From the NCBI GenBank assembly GCA_025529335.1, contig JAMYHX010000073.1, positions 1 to 64,000 on the forward strand: a DNA stretch of 64,000 nucleotides, read 5' to 3'. Origin of the DNA: Rhizopus sp. PT2906 (Eukaryota > Mucoromycota > Mucoromycetes > Mucorales > Rhizopodaceae). Within the stretch, counting starts at the first letter, position 1. Each line of letters begins with the position of its first letter. A program made the position numbers and the translations under genes. Under the pieces are notes generated by a model. That model saw only the letters and a program-made list of their open reading frames with translations, made no database searches and was not told where the DNA came from. Below are positions 1 through 8,893 of the stretch, piece by piece.

Positions 1-1154
1 AATTGTGATCATTTGCTCGATTTCAACTTGCATGACACCATTTTGCCAACAAGAATCACTTGCTACTGTCGCCATCATGATGAGCGCATCGGATTCCGGT
101 AAGTTAAACTATTGCTTTGTGCAACCATACTGATGTAACCCGTAGTGTGTGGTTTGGTATTAAAGACTGTAAAGGAAATATGGTTGCTGTAGGTCAGACG
201 CCGCTAATCATGGTTACAGACGACCACAAGACGACAAAATTGAATTGCTCTCCAAGGCGTCGCTATCGTCAGCGACAGGCAGTAGAATGTGAACCTTCAT
301 CAGAGGATGACGCGTCAATCACTTCAGTACTTTCTAGAATATGTAGCGGCGTCATGGCTCAACCGTGTGATACTAAAAATACACTGGATACATCAGACCC
401 TTGGCAAACAGAAAAATTCGCTAACCAAGCAGTAAGGCTGTTAGATGACACTGTCCGCGACTATCATAGTCATGATGTCATGATGCTGTCAGCCAATACT
501 GTACTCGAACAGTCCTGTGCTTATCTCAAACATATCGCTCCCTCACAGGGCTCTCTACTCGGAGGCACCAAGGTCACTCTTGTCGGCTCTGGTTTTTGCC
601 CCGACGTCGGCGTCATGTTTGGCAACTCACAGGCAATCCTTCTCGACGTGTCATCGACATCGATTACGTGCATTACTCCTCCAGGAGATCATGTTGGACC
701 CGTCAAAATCACGTTCAAGAACTACTCATTTATCACAACAAATAATCAAGTGGCGACGTTTAATTACTTTGATGACAGCGAGCAAGCCCTAATGAATCTT
801 TCCTACAAGATCACACAGGCGCCTAGTTCCATACAGGACGTGTCTCATGTATTGTCTCAGCATAATCCGGTAGATTTAATGGAAATCGACAGCACCGGAC
901 ATACTCTCCTTCATTATGCTGCTCACTTGAATCATAGTTATCTCGCAAAGATCCTTGTCACTCAATGTCCTCAGCTTGTTCATGTTCAAGATCAAAATGG
1001 ACTAACGGCTCTCTATTTCGCTATTCGATCAAAATCTACGCACATCACCCAGAACCTTGTCCAGCATGGCGCAGATACACATCTATTGTCTTGGTATGCC
1101 TGTAAATTGGGCTTGCAAGGCTCATCAACTGCACTCAAGGGAGATTCTATTTGA
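1..1154 (+). CDS. SPT23/MGA2-like transcription factor, 3' part
   Basis: This is the 3' part of a gene cut by the window edge. Bases 1-98 are an exon in frame 1. A 47-nt intron (99-145, GTAAGT...TAG) joins it to 146-1154 and gives the continuous reading ...DERIGFR-VWFGIKD. An IPT/TIG immunoglobulin-like domain follows at about 520-750 (core SQGSLLGGTKVTLVGSGF), then two ankyrin repeats (about 880-1080; GHTLLHYAAHLNH, NGLTALYFAI). This order is typical of fungal SPT23/MGA2 proteins, which in yeast are ER-anchored and activate fatty-acid desaturase genes after proteasomal processing. Here the frame stops soon after the second ankyrin repeat and contains no hydrophobic tail, so the ER anchor used by the yeast proteins is not seen. 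The gene converges on the thaumatin-like gene, with 182 nt between stop codons, which leaves little room for another exon. Assignment to the family is firm; the missing anchor is an inference from this frame. Confidence 0.85.
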
Positions 1155-1336
1155 AGAACATAATTTCGTTATTACACCTTATTTTTATAGCATTTCCTCT
1201 CCTTTTTTTTTTCCTTCATAAAACAGCATTTTGCCCATTCAACGCACATTTCTTATCATATATAATGAAATATTGCCCCTCATTTTTTTTCTTTACAAAT
1301 AAAACGCACACATATTTTAAGATCGAGGTGTTTTTA

Positions 1337-2023
1337 TTAGCACAATGTCACTGTGTATCCAGTTGCAGAACATGCAAAAGTTGAGGTCTGATCATCATAC
1401 GCAAAACTATAAGCGTCAGGACAAGAGGACTTGACACTGTTTGCTGCTGACCCTGCCTTACAAGCATCCGGACTATTATAGGGTCCAGTGCAACAGTCTT
1501 CAGGCTTACCCGTAGCGGAACATGCACTCTTACAAGCAATCGTATTTCCCGTACTATCCTTGACTGCAAATTCATCAGGACAGTCAGGGGTGACACACTG
1601 AGGCGACCCACAGCTATAGCCACTACTAGGACTACCACCATCAGGCGAGATGCTCATCTGGAGGTTGTATCCATCCACCAAACTGATGTCATAATAATCT
1701 TGTCCATTTGAACCCTTGAACAAGAACTCGGCCAGTGTTGCAGGATTCACCGCGCCTGGGTTTCCGCAGGCTGTCGCGTCGTCGCTGGAGCTCCCTGAAC
1801 ATTGATAACGGCCCCAGACACGACCTCCCCATGTATCTGACTCGGTAAACTGTGTGCTACCCCCAGGTGGAAGATCGGCTGTTTTCTCTGGTAAGGCTGA
1901 GCCCTTGCCGTTTGTCAAAGTACCGACACTGACAACCTTCTTGCAGTTGTTCTTGACCGTGATCGTCTTGCCGGCGGTAAACGTGTGCACAAGGAAGCAT
2001 AAGATGAAGACAAGTTTGTACAT
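1337..2023 (-). CDS. Secreted thaumatin-like protein
   Basis: Single-exon gene for about 228 residues. It opens with a hydrophobic signal peptide (MYKLVFILCFLVHTFTAG) and continues as a thaumatin-like domain: TITVKNNCKKVVSVGT at the N terminus, PPGGSTQF, then DTWGGRVWGRYQC and a cysteine-rich second half with at least 15 cysteines. The family folds as a disulphide-stabilised beta sandwich with an acidic cleft. Members are extracellular; some bind or cut beta-1,3-glucan. I chose the ATG at 2023 rather than the in-frame start 13 codons upstream, because a TATA box at 2073-2079 would place the transcript start close to 2045, downstream of the upstream codon. It lies on the same strand as the Zn2Cys6 factor upstream, about 290 nt away. 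Substrate is unknown. Confidence 0.9.
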   Translation of the reverse strand: MYKLVFILCFLVHTFTAGKTITVKNNCKKVVSVGTLTNGKGSALPEKTADLPPGGSTQFTESDTWGGRVWGRYQCSGSSSDDATACGNPGAVNPATLAEFLFKGSNGQDYYDISLVDGYNLQMSISPDGGSPSSGYSCGSPQCVTPDCPDEFAVKDSTGNTIACKSACSATGKPEDCCTGPYNSPDACKAGSAANSVKSSCPDAYSFAYDDQTSTFACSATGYTVTLC

Positions 2024-2072
2024 GATTGTTATAAAGTAAAATAAGAGAAAGACGACCCCCAAACGCTGTCTT

Positions 2073-2079
2073 TATATAG
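2073..2079 (-). promoter_or_regulatory. TATA box of the thaumatin-like gene
   Basis: On the minus strand the sequence reads ACTATATAAAGA, about 50 nt upstream of the ATG at 2023. The spacing supports that ATG as the true start. Confidence 0.6.
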
Positions 2080-2314
2080 TGTGTCTGAAACAAAAGTTTT
2101 GAGCAAGGGGTTTTTTGATCAATAACCCCCTTTTTTTTTCTATTGTTCTTGCTGCAAGTCAGTTTACCCTGCGCTAAATTTGATTTCAGAAATACATGGA
2201 TATAAATGATGCCCAGAGTTACGGCAACAAGATCAGGATGTTGGGGAGGGAGGGGGAGTCCTTTTTTTAATATGTACAAACAGAATGAAATAAAATACAA
2301 GGATGAGATTTTTT

Positions 2315-4737
2315 TTAAAAGTAATCCATTGCCAACTCGGTCATGATTATCGGATGATCCGATCCATAACTCGCCGTCGAAGAAGACGACGCCCTTGACT
2401 TGCTCTCATCTTCATCATCCATGACAGGCGAAGGTACATATGAAAAGATACTCCACCCACCATCTGCGTTAGGATCATCACGAAGAGCTTCATCCACCAT
2501 TTCCTGATAGGGCACCTCGTTCATACTGATATGGTGCTCCGTCAAGAACTGAAGCAAATCGTTTTCGACCGCACTTTCGTCAAACGATCGTCTTGTGGGT
2601 GTTGTCTGATAGAGCTGGAGGAGAAGAACGAGATAAGCTCTGCTGATGTAGACCAAGGAAGGCGACCTTCCGATATGTGCGACGTTGGCCTAAGTTGAGA
2701 AAAAGGAAATAAATAAAAAAGGGAGGTGTTGTCACATCTCGACTTACACAAAGTATTTTTTTAGCGCTCAAAAAGTGGTACAGGTACGGCCTAAAAAAGC
2801 AATCGAAACCTTCGCTGGAAAGAGCTGAAGATTGAAACCAGGCTTGAAAGAGCTTGACCGCGGCTACAGCCGCTTGTGAAGTATGCAAGATAGCCTCATT
2901 CTCGAGCGAGCTTGTCCTTGTCGCGGATGATGATGGTAGAAGGGCGCGATAGATAGTAATCCAAGCTTGACAATAGTCTAAGAGAATACAATAATACGTT
3001 CTTCTTTCCCAGAGGGACGTGCTTGGCGGCAGAACATTGGCTTCTTTACCAAACCGTAAGTGGGAAGGCAGCTCGTGGTAAAATGTTCTTAATTTGCATT
3101 TGTATTTCTTGACGAGTTTATGTGGTTCTAGTCTAGGTAAGTCTTCAGAGATGGAGCCAGCTAGCTTTCTAATTTGGATCAACTGGATTGTAAAAATAGT
3201 TTGATCTCTTTCTAACTGATTGAATTCAGGTAGAATGGCAGGAAGATCAATAGATATTTGGCTGAGTTTCATTGCAGCTACTTGGTCATGAAACAGTTGA
3301 GAAACCTACAGAAAAAAAAACAAGTTTAGAATAAAAAAAGAGAGAAAGAGATAAATGAGGGCGGGGGAGACATGATCTGTACCATATTATCATAGAACCA
3401 AACAGTCCAGAAAATTCGTTTTGATTGTTCTCTTTCAAAGGGTGTCTTGCAAGAAACGTAGCCTTCAGGGCGGTGGAGGTTTAACATAAAGCACATGCGA
3501 ATGGCAATACCTATATGCAGAAATGCTCGACGTACACGGCCATGATCCAGATCATACGTGATAAGAAATGTACGTTGATGAATGTTTGACAGGTTGGCTG
3601 GTTCATCATCCACACCTAAAAGATCATGCGAATGATTGTAGAATTTGACGCCCAGTTCCCGAAAGTCTTTTATTTGTGTGAGGTGAGGATGATAAATAGA
3701 GGTATGAGGTACTGAATGGGAGAAGACGGAAGAGAGCACAAGTGGCTTAAGTTGGCCTTGGCGGTAATGGTTTTCGAATCTGGAAGGACTGACTAAAGTT
3801 GGAAAGGCGCACTTGTGATGCTGATGGATTAAGCGAGTCATCACGTCGACCTCGAGGTGTTTATCACTTATGGTGGGCTGAGCCATCATCTTATTAGAGA
3901 TACTGCCATCATCATTTCGAAGTGTGATCTTGCTGCCATGGGTTGGTAGTCTGCCTAAGCTCTCGAAAAAGCCAAAAGAGTGTTCCTTTGCTGACGACAC
4001 TGTACTACCGCTTGTAACCGAGTCATCATCTGTGCTGATAGAGGAAGGTCGACAAAGGATGGGGGCTCCCTTTAGGTTGTAAATGAGTTGCATTGTGTTT
4101 TTTATAGCTTCACTGAGGTCTTCGAAGCTCTTTATGTTGGTATAAATGGATTTCATACCATTTATATGTTCAACTACGGGCCAGCCGGTTTGAATAGCCC
4201 ACTCTTCGACGCTATGACCATTTACTATTTGTTGTTGTTGTTGTTGTTCCTGCGGTTGCACGTGTGACATTAATTTTGGGATTGTAGTTCGATAATCTTG
4301 TTCAAGGTTTGTCACGAATGAAGTAAGCCAGTCAACTTTACTTTCTAATTCGCCTAATCTTTGGCGTAGTGACACATTATCCAGTCTTAATGCTTGATTA
4401 CTGTACTGACAATGATATCTGTCTTTACATTGTCCACATATCGGTTTTCCTCTATCACAGCCTACTCTTCTTTCCCTGCATCTAAATGAATTTAATAAAA
4501 AAAATAGATGCATGAAAATTATATTTACTTGTCACATGCATAACCAACATGCTGCCTTTTTTTCTTTTTAGGTTGCTCAATAGTAATAGTAGTAGTATTA
4601 GTAGTAGTAGTAGAAGAAGAAGAAGAGGAATCTGTTCTTAATTCATGATTATCTATCGTCTTTTTGGTTGAAGAAGGGGCTGGATATTGTATATAAACAA
4701 ATGGTCTTGATTGTTGCTGGGGTTGATTAAAATACAT
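2315..4737 (-). CDS. Zn2Cys6 binuclear-cluster transcription factor
   Basis: Four exons: 4737-4529, 4481-3383, 3305-2748 and 2689-2315, giving 746 residues. Introns are 47, 77 and 58 nt, all GT-AG. The first splice joins ACDK to CRERRVGCD and so rebuilds the Zn2Cys6 cluster: C-x2-C-x6-C-x6-C-x2-C-x5-C at about residues 67-93, preceded by a basic KKKKRQ stretch. A short coiled-coil-like linker (LRQRLGELESKVDWL) and a polyglutamine tract follow. The middle region has features of the fungal-specific transcription factor domain, for example RRAFLHIGIAIRMCFMLNLH and KRIFWTVWFYDNM. The C terminus is acidic and serine-rich. Such proteins are nuclear, DNA-binding and usually pathway-specific; the target genes cannot be told from sequence. 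The start at 4737 gives a Ser/Thr-rich N-terminal tail. Confidence in the family is high and in the splice sites good. Confidence 0.9.
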
Positions 4738-4888
4738 TTCTATTTTTTTTTTTTAAGAAAAAAAAAGAGAGCGGAAAAATAGAGTGAGCAAAGCGAGAGA
4801 AAAAGTCAGAGAAACAAATGTGGTGTAACAATTTAAGCCCCCTTTACTCCTAGAATAGTAAAAAAAAAAAAAGTAATTTTTATTAAGC

Positions 4889-5891
4889 TTATTTCAATTC
4901 GAAAAGACGAGAATGCTTCAATTTGGGTAAAAAGAGACGAGGTTTAAAAGAAAACATATCTGTGACCCTTTGATCTTCTGTCAACCAGTGAAAAGAGCAT
5001 AGTCTGTACTGGACCGGTATCCAAGTATCATCATGTCGATGAATTAAACGGTATCGAATCAAATGAGTATCAAAATAAGGACCACCACAGGAAGAACAAG
5101 TGTTGGGTGAAGATAGATATTGTAGAATGTGAGGAGGAAGTGTCTTTAGGAGAGATATCGATTTTTTGACTTTTTTCTTCTTGAGCACGTTGGCCATGAT
5201 GGGATGGATGATTTCTCGGGCACAGATTTCGAATAGGCTAGATGGATTAAATTTGATGTTGTATTCAAATTCATCTGTAAGTAAGTATGGACAGTGATCT
5301 AATCGAATGGTGGTTAAGGATAGATCGAGGCATTCGGCCGGTATAAATTGCAAGTTGGTATGAGATAGATCGAGATAACTCAAGTTGAGTAGACGAGAAA
5401 AGTGAGGTGAAATGGATTGAAGTGGATTAAACGAGAAATCACAGTGCATGAGTTGAGTGAGTTGATAGAGTGTTGAAGGTAGCTGAGTTAACTCGTTGTG
5501 TGATAAATTCAAATGCTTCAAATTTGTTAATTGTTCGATACTTGAAGGTAATTCTTTCAATTTGTTAAAAGATAGATCCAATTTGGTTAATTTTCTAAAC
5601 AAGGGGATGTGAATAGGAATCATTGACAAGTTCATATTATGCCTATAGATATAATGATAAGTGATATGTTAAAATACACATTATAATATGTTACAAGTCA
5701 AGACTAGATTGAGTATAGCGTACGAGGATATCATTTTGATGAATTAAGTCTACTTTATCCAAATGGGATTTTTCTTTACTATTGTTATTGTTTTCATCTG
5801 CTGTTTGATAATAAGTGTTGTCAACATAGGATAAATCTTTTTCTAAAGTAGTTGGTGAAAATAAACAGTGCATAGGTAACAAAGTATTCAT
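4889..5891 (-). CDS. Leucine-rich-repeat protein with C-terminal Cys/His module (paralog 1)
   Basis: Two exons, 5891-5695 and 5642-4889, with a 52-nt GT-AG intron; 316 residues. The splice restores the first leucine-rich repeat (SLDLHNMNLSMIP). About five repeats of the LxxLxLSxNxLxxLP type follow. The C-terminal third carries a compact motif: CSSCGGPYF, a basic stretch, then WIPVQYRLCSFHW. The C-x2-C and C-x2-H pairs could bind a metal. A close paralog lies at 28232-29209 and has the same C-terminal layout, so the module is conserved and not a chance cysteine cluster. LRR proteins bind other proteins; the closest animal architecture I can recall is LRRC58, a ubiquitin-ligase adaptor, but this link is only by resemblance. 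Unlike its paralog, this protein lacks an MGxxxS start. Confidence 0.85.
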
Positions 5892-5938
5892 TTTTTCAGT
5901 TAAAAAGAAAAAGAGGAGATTTTTTGCGATTTTGATTT

Positions 5939-6484
5939 TTATAGATGATTATTATCCGATGTCCATTTAGTTGATTCATCCCATTTACTTATCACCTCAA
6001 TTTTATTTGATTTAGCAAATTGAATTGCATTTTTAACTAGGCTGCGTCTGATCTCCGAGTTTACACCTGTCAGATATCCAATCTTGCCTTCTCTTTGATC
6101 ACATTTTAATATCACTGTTCCCACAATATCTTTACCATTTTCCATGATCCAACAATGACTTTCTTTACTTTTTAAAACATCAACCATTTCATCCGCTTTT
6201 TTCTTTATCTCCTTTCTATATTCATCATGAATATGTAAATACCAAATGAGGCCTATGCTTGTCGTCCATATCGTCATCTCTATAAACATAGTACTCCAAC
6301 TTGTCCTTCTCATTAGCTGTAATCCAACTAGTCCCAATATACCCAATTGCCAACTCTGCCTCACCGCTCTCTTCTTTTTCAAATATCGGATTATTCTTTC
6401 TTGTCTTTTTTCATTTTCCATATTTATATAAAACTCTTTTGCGCGGTTCAGATCACTATTTTCATATTCTCGAATACGAGTCAT
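5939..6484 (-). CDS. Putative GNAT-type N-acetyltransferase with membrane segment
   Basis: Single exon of 181 residues. The N terminus (MTRIREYENSDLNRAKEFY) resembles the start of GNAT acetyltransferases. Two hydrophobic stretches at about residues 46-85 would anchor it in a membrane. A beta-rich half follows, with CWIMENGKDIVGTVIL and a possible acetyl-CoA-binding region after GYLTGV. This order (GNAT start, hydrophobic hairpin, GNAT core) is that of the NAT8/camello-like group. The canonical Q/RxxGxG/A loop is not clear, so the activity is uncertain. It is in tandem with the LRR gene, and upstream of it lies the repeat-bearing region before Lon. Confidence 0.5.
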   Translation of the reverse strand: MTRIREYENSDLNRAKEFYINMENEKRQERIIRYLKKKRAVRQSWQLGILGLVGLQLMRRTSWSTMFIEMTIWTTSIGLIWYLHIHDEYRKEIKKKADEMVDVLKSKESHCWIMENGKDIVGTVILKCDQREGKIGYLTGVNSEIRRSLVKNAIQFAKSNKIEVISKWDESTKWTSDNNHL

Positions 6485-6810
6485 TTTAAGAAGGGGAAAA
6501 CGAAAAAGAAGGGTAAAAAAAAGTAAAAATAAGTCACAACAGTAAAGAAAACAAATCGGAGTATTTCATAAAGAGGCTTTATTGGCTCAAGTATTTTTAG
6601 AATCTAATGCAGAATGATGACCTTTACAGCCGTGTTTGAATTAAAGTCATTTTAAAAACGCACATTATAAAGATATTCCCATAGTAACCATTCATTACTA
6701 AGAGAACACACACACAACCAGTTATTTTATTTTATTTTATCGTTCCTAAGCAACAGAATTTGTGTTGTTTATTTACAACAAGATAGTGATGCATGTATAC
6801 ACACTATATT
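6485..6810. other. Intergenic, no gene seen
   Basis: AT-rich spacer between the acetyltransferase-like gene and the first promoter-like repeat copy. I see short A/T runs and a TTTTA repeat near 6726-6741, but no coding signal. Confidence 0.5.
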
Positions 6811-6915
6811 TTTTATCGCTATTCAATTTTACACAATGTCAAAACACTTTTATCCAATCAAATTGTCTATCCTCATAGCCAGTTTATGTTTTCACATGAG
6901 GTCCTTTTCTATATA
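6811..6915. repeat. Direct repeat, copy 1 (relic of the Lon promoter segment)
   Basis: This segment matches 8704-8824 with only scattered differences and one gap of about 12 nt in this copy. Shared blocks include CAAAACACTTTTATCCAATC and TTTTCACATGAGGTCCTTTT. The match stops at TATATA, where this copy continues into CAGTGCAGC and unrelated DNA. Copy 2 lies directly in front of the Lon gene, so copy 1 is probably a duplicated or displaced promoter fragment. Confidence 0.85.
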
Positions 6916-7430
6916 CAGTGCAGCTAGTAAATTTTGTCCGTTTTGAAAAAATAAATGACGCTAGCTGAAAAATGATTGATCCTCAGCTTGAATATGCCCT
7001 AGCTATCAATCGTTTCACGCTCTAAAGGAAGCCCAGAATAATTGCATCAAGAAAATCTACAGTGCTTGAGGCAAAGCGTCCATTAAGGTCATGCTCCACA
7101 TGCCCAAGTTATTCCCATATCAGAACGAGTCAGTATATTACAGGTGCGGTTCCTCTTTCGTTCCTTATATTTGCCTAAAGATGTATTGTAAGTCAAACGG
7201 AAGATCCTAGGTCAAATAATGTCGGAAAGTATAACTTCTTGGCTGTTGATTTTGTTGTTTTCCTCATCCTCATGTTGAAGATTTTATAGCACAGCAAAAG
7301 TCTTTGTTAAACAAGTCTATATAGCTGTTCATATAAGTATTGTTATGTAGCTTAAGCTATTGGAAAATCATTACCTTCACACTAAAAAAAATCTAACAGC
7401 AAGACTGATGATTATTGGTCTTGCTGTCTG
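6916..7430. other. Inserted or decayed DNA with Tc1-like CAGTG edge
   Basis: Right at the end of repeat copy 1 the sequence changes after a TA dinucleotide to CAGTGCAGCTAG. TA followed by CAGTG is the usual boundary of Tc1/mariner elements. No matching inverted end or clean transposase frame was found in the stretch, so the element identity is weak. Confidence 0.3.
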
Positions 7431-7439
7431 TCTTCCGCG

Positions 7440-8155
7440 GCTTCAACTTTGTCGTCAAGAGCAAACTTATAGATGCCATTGCTGGCATACTGAGCTGACC
7501 AAAGACGAATGTGTTCATCTGTATTTAGGATTTGGTCAGTTGGTTATTTTCTTTTTATTTGCTTTCTTACCGCTAGCCTGAACAAAGTAAAGATTGAGTT
7601 TTTGGAAAGTCTCAGGCGAAACACGACTAAAGCGATTGCCGACACTCTTGAGCATAGCAAGGGGGGGGTGAACATGCCTCTGCTGTTATCGGAGCAGATT
7701 TTTCTCGTGTCCTTGTTCTGGAAACGGCCTGCCGTCTCCAGCAAGAGAACTTCAATATCATAAAATCGCATAGCCGAATTATGCCATTGGCATTATATAC
7801 TTTCCTGCGCTCAATTTTTGAGTTTATTAAGACCAGCTGTTGGATCATCGCCTCGATAGACTCTTCTCCGGGAGCGTAGTAAGGTTCAGGATAGGACGCA
7901 TGGTAAAGAAGGTCAACAGTAGCTTCGAGGCAAGGATGAAGCATCTTGTAATTAAAGGTCACCTCAGAATGTGTCATCGAAGGTGGCTTGTTAACCACGT
8001 TAGCCCTAGTAATCTGAAATGAATATGGATTTTGGGAGATAAAAATGTTGTCGTACTTACTAAAAAGATTCTCTTGACAAATCTACATTCAGCTTTGTGC
8101 TCTGCCAGACTCCTAGTATTTTTCAATGTTATCCACCAATTCGATAGAAGCCTAT
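7440..8155 (-). pseudogene. Broken copy of a dispersed, unnamed fungal protein family
   Basis: Coding-like pieces run on the minus strand in shifting frames. From the 5' side there is LAEHKAECRFVKRIFL (about 8100), a block from 8010 to 7770 (VNKPPSMTHSEVTFNYKM), a frame change into DIEVLLLETAGRFQNKD, a second change at a C7 run near 7665 into LAMLKSVGNRFSRVSPE, then a GTAAG donor and a last piece, EHIRLWSAQYASNGIYKF, ending at about 7440. The pieces are in order, so this is a decayed spliced gene and not random. I associate this type of protein with repeated ORFs in Mucorales, function unknown. Similar-looking fragments occur at 15590-16070 and 52422-52745. Confidence 0.6.
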
Positions 8156-8703
8156 AAGAAAATAAGCTATCAAGTCTCGATTATTTTTATATTTTTCTTA
8201 TACATTATACAGTAAAGCCTCAATAAAGTTCTTTAGTTGAGGAATACTGGTACTCATAGAAAGCCTTGACTTCGGATTGTTTGTGAACTTAAACACTCCA
8301 CGTGCGTGCGGTATTCACCTTACTTTCTGACGATTTTTGCTTTATGGTTGGAGTGATTCGTCATTGTTAATGAGGAAAAATGAGAGATATTGAAGTAAAG
8401 TTTTGTTGCGCAGACTATCAAGCGAAAGTCATTTGGGTAGTCGTGTAACAAATACCTCTGTTGTGTTTACATGCATGAATACGTTTAAATAATTTTTTAT
8501 TTGTTTGAATACCCAAAAGTGAGCACAACAGGGGAAAAGAGAATGTATTTTCAATTGCTGACAAGCCAAGTTACTAGCTTCACTTGTACGTAAATGATAA
8601 TCTAATAAAGACAAAGTAATTCTTTGAAAACGGCAATCATTTCGTAACAAACTGCCAATCATTTTTCAACAACCGCAATGTATATTCCCTTTATTTTTTT
8701 TTT
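8156..8703. other. Intergenic with possible pogo-like end
   Basis: Near 8206-8235 the sequence reads TATACAGTAAAGCCTC followed by a TTGAGG-type stretch. This resembles the outer end of pogo/Fot1-like elements (TA + CAGT + GCCTC), but no partner end or transposase was found. The remainder shows nothing I can name. Confidence 0.25.
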
Positions 8704-8824
8704 TTTTTATCGCTGCTCAATTTTACATAATATCAAAACACTTTTATCCAATCAAATCGTCAATCCTCACAACCAAATTATGCTCATTCAACCCATTTTC
8801 ACATGAGGTCCTTTTTTATATACG
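8704..8824 (+). promoter_or_regulatory. Lon promoter segment, direct repeat copy 2
   Basis: This is the longer copy of the repeat at 6811-6915. It contains a CCAATC box (CTTTTATCCAATCAAATC) and ends in TTTTTTATATACG at 8812-8824, a plausible TATA box about 70 nt before the Lon ATG. Position and content fit the core promoter of the Lon gene. Confidence 0.6.
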
Positions 8825-8893
8825 TATTTTCTTGATTTTTTTTAAACATTTTCTACTCCTTTCTTTTTATTTCTTTTTTTTTTATATTCAAAA

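Noticed and set aside
1151..1384. Hydrophobic ORF right after the SPT23-like gene
   Set aside because: Out of frame, begins at a non-ATG codon in T-rich 3' DNA and overlaps the neighbouring gene's end. Kept only as an alternative in the related finding.
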